A stretch of 5,936 nucleotides of DNA from Bdellovibrionales bacterium (GTDB taxonomy: Bacteria > Bdellovibrionota > UBA1018 > CAIPTA01). Positions 5,242 through 5,936 of the stretch are shown here, piece after piece. How positions within the stretch are numbered: the first letter of the stretch is position 1; every line of letters begins with the position of its first letter. The notes beneath the pieces are model-generated. The model had not been told where the DNA came from, did no database searches, and saw only the letters and a list, made by a program, of their open reading frames with translations. The stretch spans positions 1-5,936 of the forward strand of contig JAKFYM010000144.1 of the NCBI GenBank assembly GCA_021730855.1. Reading direction: 5' to 3'. The translations under genes and the position numbers were made by a program.

Positions 5242-5270
5242 TTGGGTCCCAGCCAAATCCTTTTTACTAT
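5242..5270 (+). promoter_or_regulatory. Candidate ftsK promoter giving a leaderless mRNA
   Basis: TTGGGT (5242-5247), a 17-base spacer and TACTAT (5265-5270) form a moderate sigma70-like promoter (3 of 6 and 4 of 6). Only six bases separate the -10 box from the ATG at 5277, which is the usual position of the transcription start. The mRNA would then begin at or next to the start codon. This agrees with the absence of any Shine-Dalgarno sequence upstream of that ATG. Confidence 0.45.
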
Positions 5271-5276
5271 AGATAG

Positions 5277-5936
5277 ATGGCCACACCCACGCAGAGCAAA
5301 AAAACATCCATACCCTCCACACTTCTCCAAGATCTTTCCGGCTTGGTTTTCTTTTTTCTTGGAATCTTCACGCTCCTCGCGCTTTTTTCCTACTCTAGCC
5401 AAGATCCTTCCTTCTTCACTTCCTCCCGTGCAAATGCAAAAAACCTCACCGGAGTGATTGGTAGCCACTGGGCTTCTCTACTATGGCAAGCCCTCGGGGC
5501 AGCGGCCTTTATGCAAGCGATGATTTTCTTTTTGGCAGGCCTCGCTTTTTTTCGCCGCGTCTCAAAATCCGCCTGGCTCCTGGCCACTTGCAACTATCTT
5601 TTTTTATTGCTCACCACGGCGGCCTGTTTCGGAATTTTGCACAAAACTGTTTCCTTCGGCGGCTCAAGATTTCCCATGGGCGGCCTGGCGGGCGATCTCT
5701 TGGGCGGATTTTTTGAGACCTACCTAAACACCACTGGGGCATTGTTGCTCACCTTCAGTTTGTTTTTGTTCGCCATTAGCCTCTCCAGCCGCATCAGCCT
5801 GCGCGATCTCGCCCTCTATGGCTGGTGGGCCCTCTCGAAGGCCGCCTTGCGCGTGATCGGCTTCGTGCTCTTTCTGGGATTGCAGCTGTGGTCCTATCTC
5901 TCGCATGCCTATCTGGAGATCAAACCAGAACTATTT
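5277..5936 (+). CDS. ftsK: DNA translocase FtsK, N-terminal four-TM domain (3' end outside window)
   Basis: An open frame of 220 codons runs off the right edge. It codes for the membrane domain of FtsK/SpoIIIE, the septal ATP-driven DNA pump that clears and resolves chromosomes at division. A cytoplasmic tail of about 19 residues precedes TM1 (about 20-38), which is followed by SYSSQDPSF (38-46), the family's typical S-x-x-DPS signature, and NLTGVIGSHWASLL (56-69). TM2 spans about 66-91, TM3 about 99-121, a Gly-rich GGLAGDLLGG loop lies at 135-144, and TM4 spans about 153-170. This matches the FtsK_4TM domain. The linker, motor and gamma domains would lie beyond the window. An in-frame TAG at 5274-5276 directly precedes the ATG, so no earlier start is possible. 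Later Met codons (residues 79, 82) would remove TM1 and the DPS motif. No ribosome binding site is seen. The gene is divergent from the porin. Confidence 0.88.
   Translation, partial: MATPTQSKKTSIPSTLLQDLSGLVFFFLGIFTLLALFSYSSQDPSFFTSSRANAKNLTGVIGSHWASLLWQALGAAAFMQAMIFFLAGLAFFRRVSKSAWLLATCNYLFLLLTTAACFGILHKTVSFGGSRFPMGGLAGDLLGGFFETYLNTTGALLLTFSLFLFAISLSSRISLRDLALYGWWALSKAALRVIGFVLFLGLQLWSYLSHAYLEIKPELF

Noticed and set aside
4993..5468. Overlapping open frames on both strands (4993-5457 plus, 5013-5468 minus, 5048-5272 plus) in the region before ftsK
   Set aside because: They overlap each other, the long hairpin and the firm ftsK coding frame. They have low-complexity Ser/Pro/Lys/Cys-rich translations and no convincing ribosome binding sites.

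Overview
The window looks like chromosomal DNA of a Gram-negative bacterium with roughly even GC content. It encodes two outer-membrane beta-barrel proteins with signal peptides and a C-terminal phenylalanine, an FtsK-type DNA translocase, and a bacterial tRNA-Val with an encoded CCA end. The two porin-like proteins resemble the 'putative porin' (Porin_5-like) type that I associate with Bdellovibrionota and related delta-type lineages. That taxonomic guess is an inference from style, not proof.

Layout, left to right. (1) Positions 1-381, plus strand: the C-terminal part of a small membrane-anchored protein of unknown function, cut by the window edge. (2) 382-522: a short gap between convergent genes, filled with stem-loops and a T7-tailed hairpin. 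(3) 523-1659, minus strand: an AAA_14/DUF4143-type ATPase with a C-terminal nuclease-like domain. Its start codon directly abuts two tandem copies of a 31-bp repeat that contains a palindrome. (4) 1725-2052: a gene-free stretch. It holds a partial copy of the 3' end of the neighbouring tRNA, split in its T-loop by a 165-bp hairpin-dense insert, followed by a long terminator hairpin. (5) 2050-2124, minus strand: tRNA-Val(GAC), with a good promoter upstream. (6) 2176-3411 and 3626-4879, both minus strand: two paralogous porin-like genes. The rightmost has its own intrinsic terminator, so the two are probably separate transcription units. (7) 4880-5276: a gene-free divergent intergenic region with a 23-bp-arm imperfect hairpin and candidate promoters in both directions. 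(8) 5277-5936, plus strand: the N-terminal four-TM domain of FtsK, running off the window. It has no Shine-Dalgarno sequence, and a -10-like box is placed so that its mRNA could be leaderless.

The coding genes do not form an obvious pathway. FtsK and tRNA-Val are housekeeping, the porins are envelope genes, and the ATPase with its operator-like repeats looks like an accessory gene. The least explained parts are non-coding: the split tRNA 3'-end copy with its structured insert, the tandem palindromic repeats at the ATPase start, and the long hairpin between the second porin and ftsK. I found no CRISPR array, transposase or integrase.
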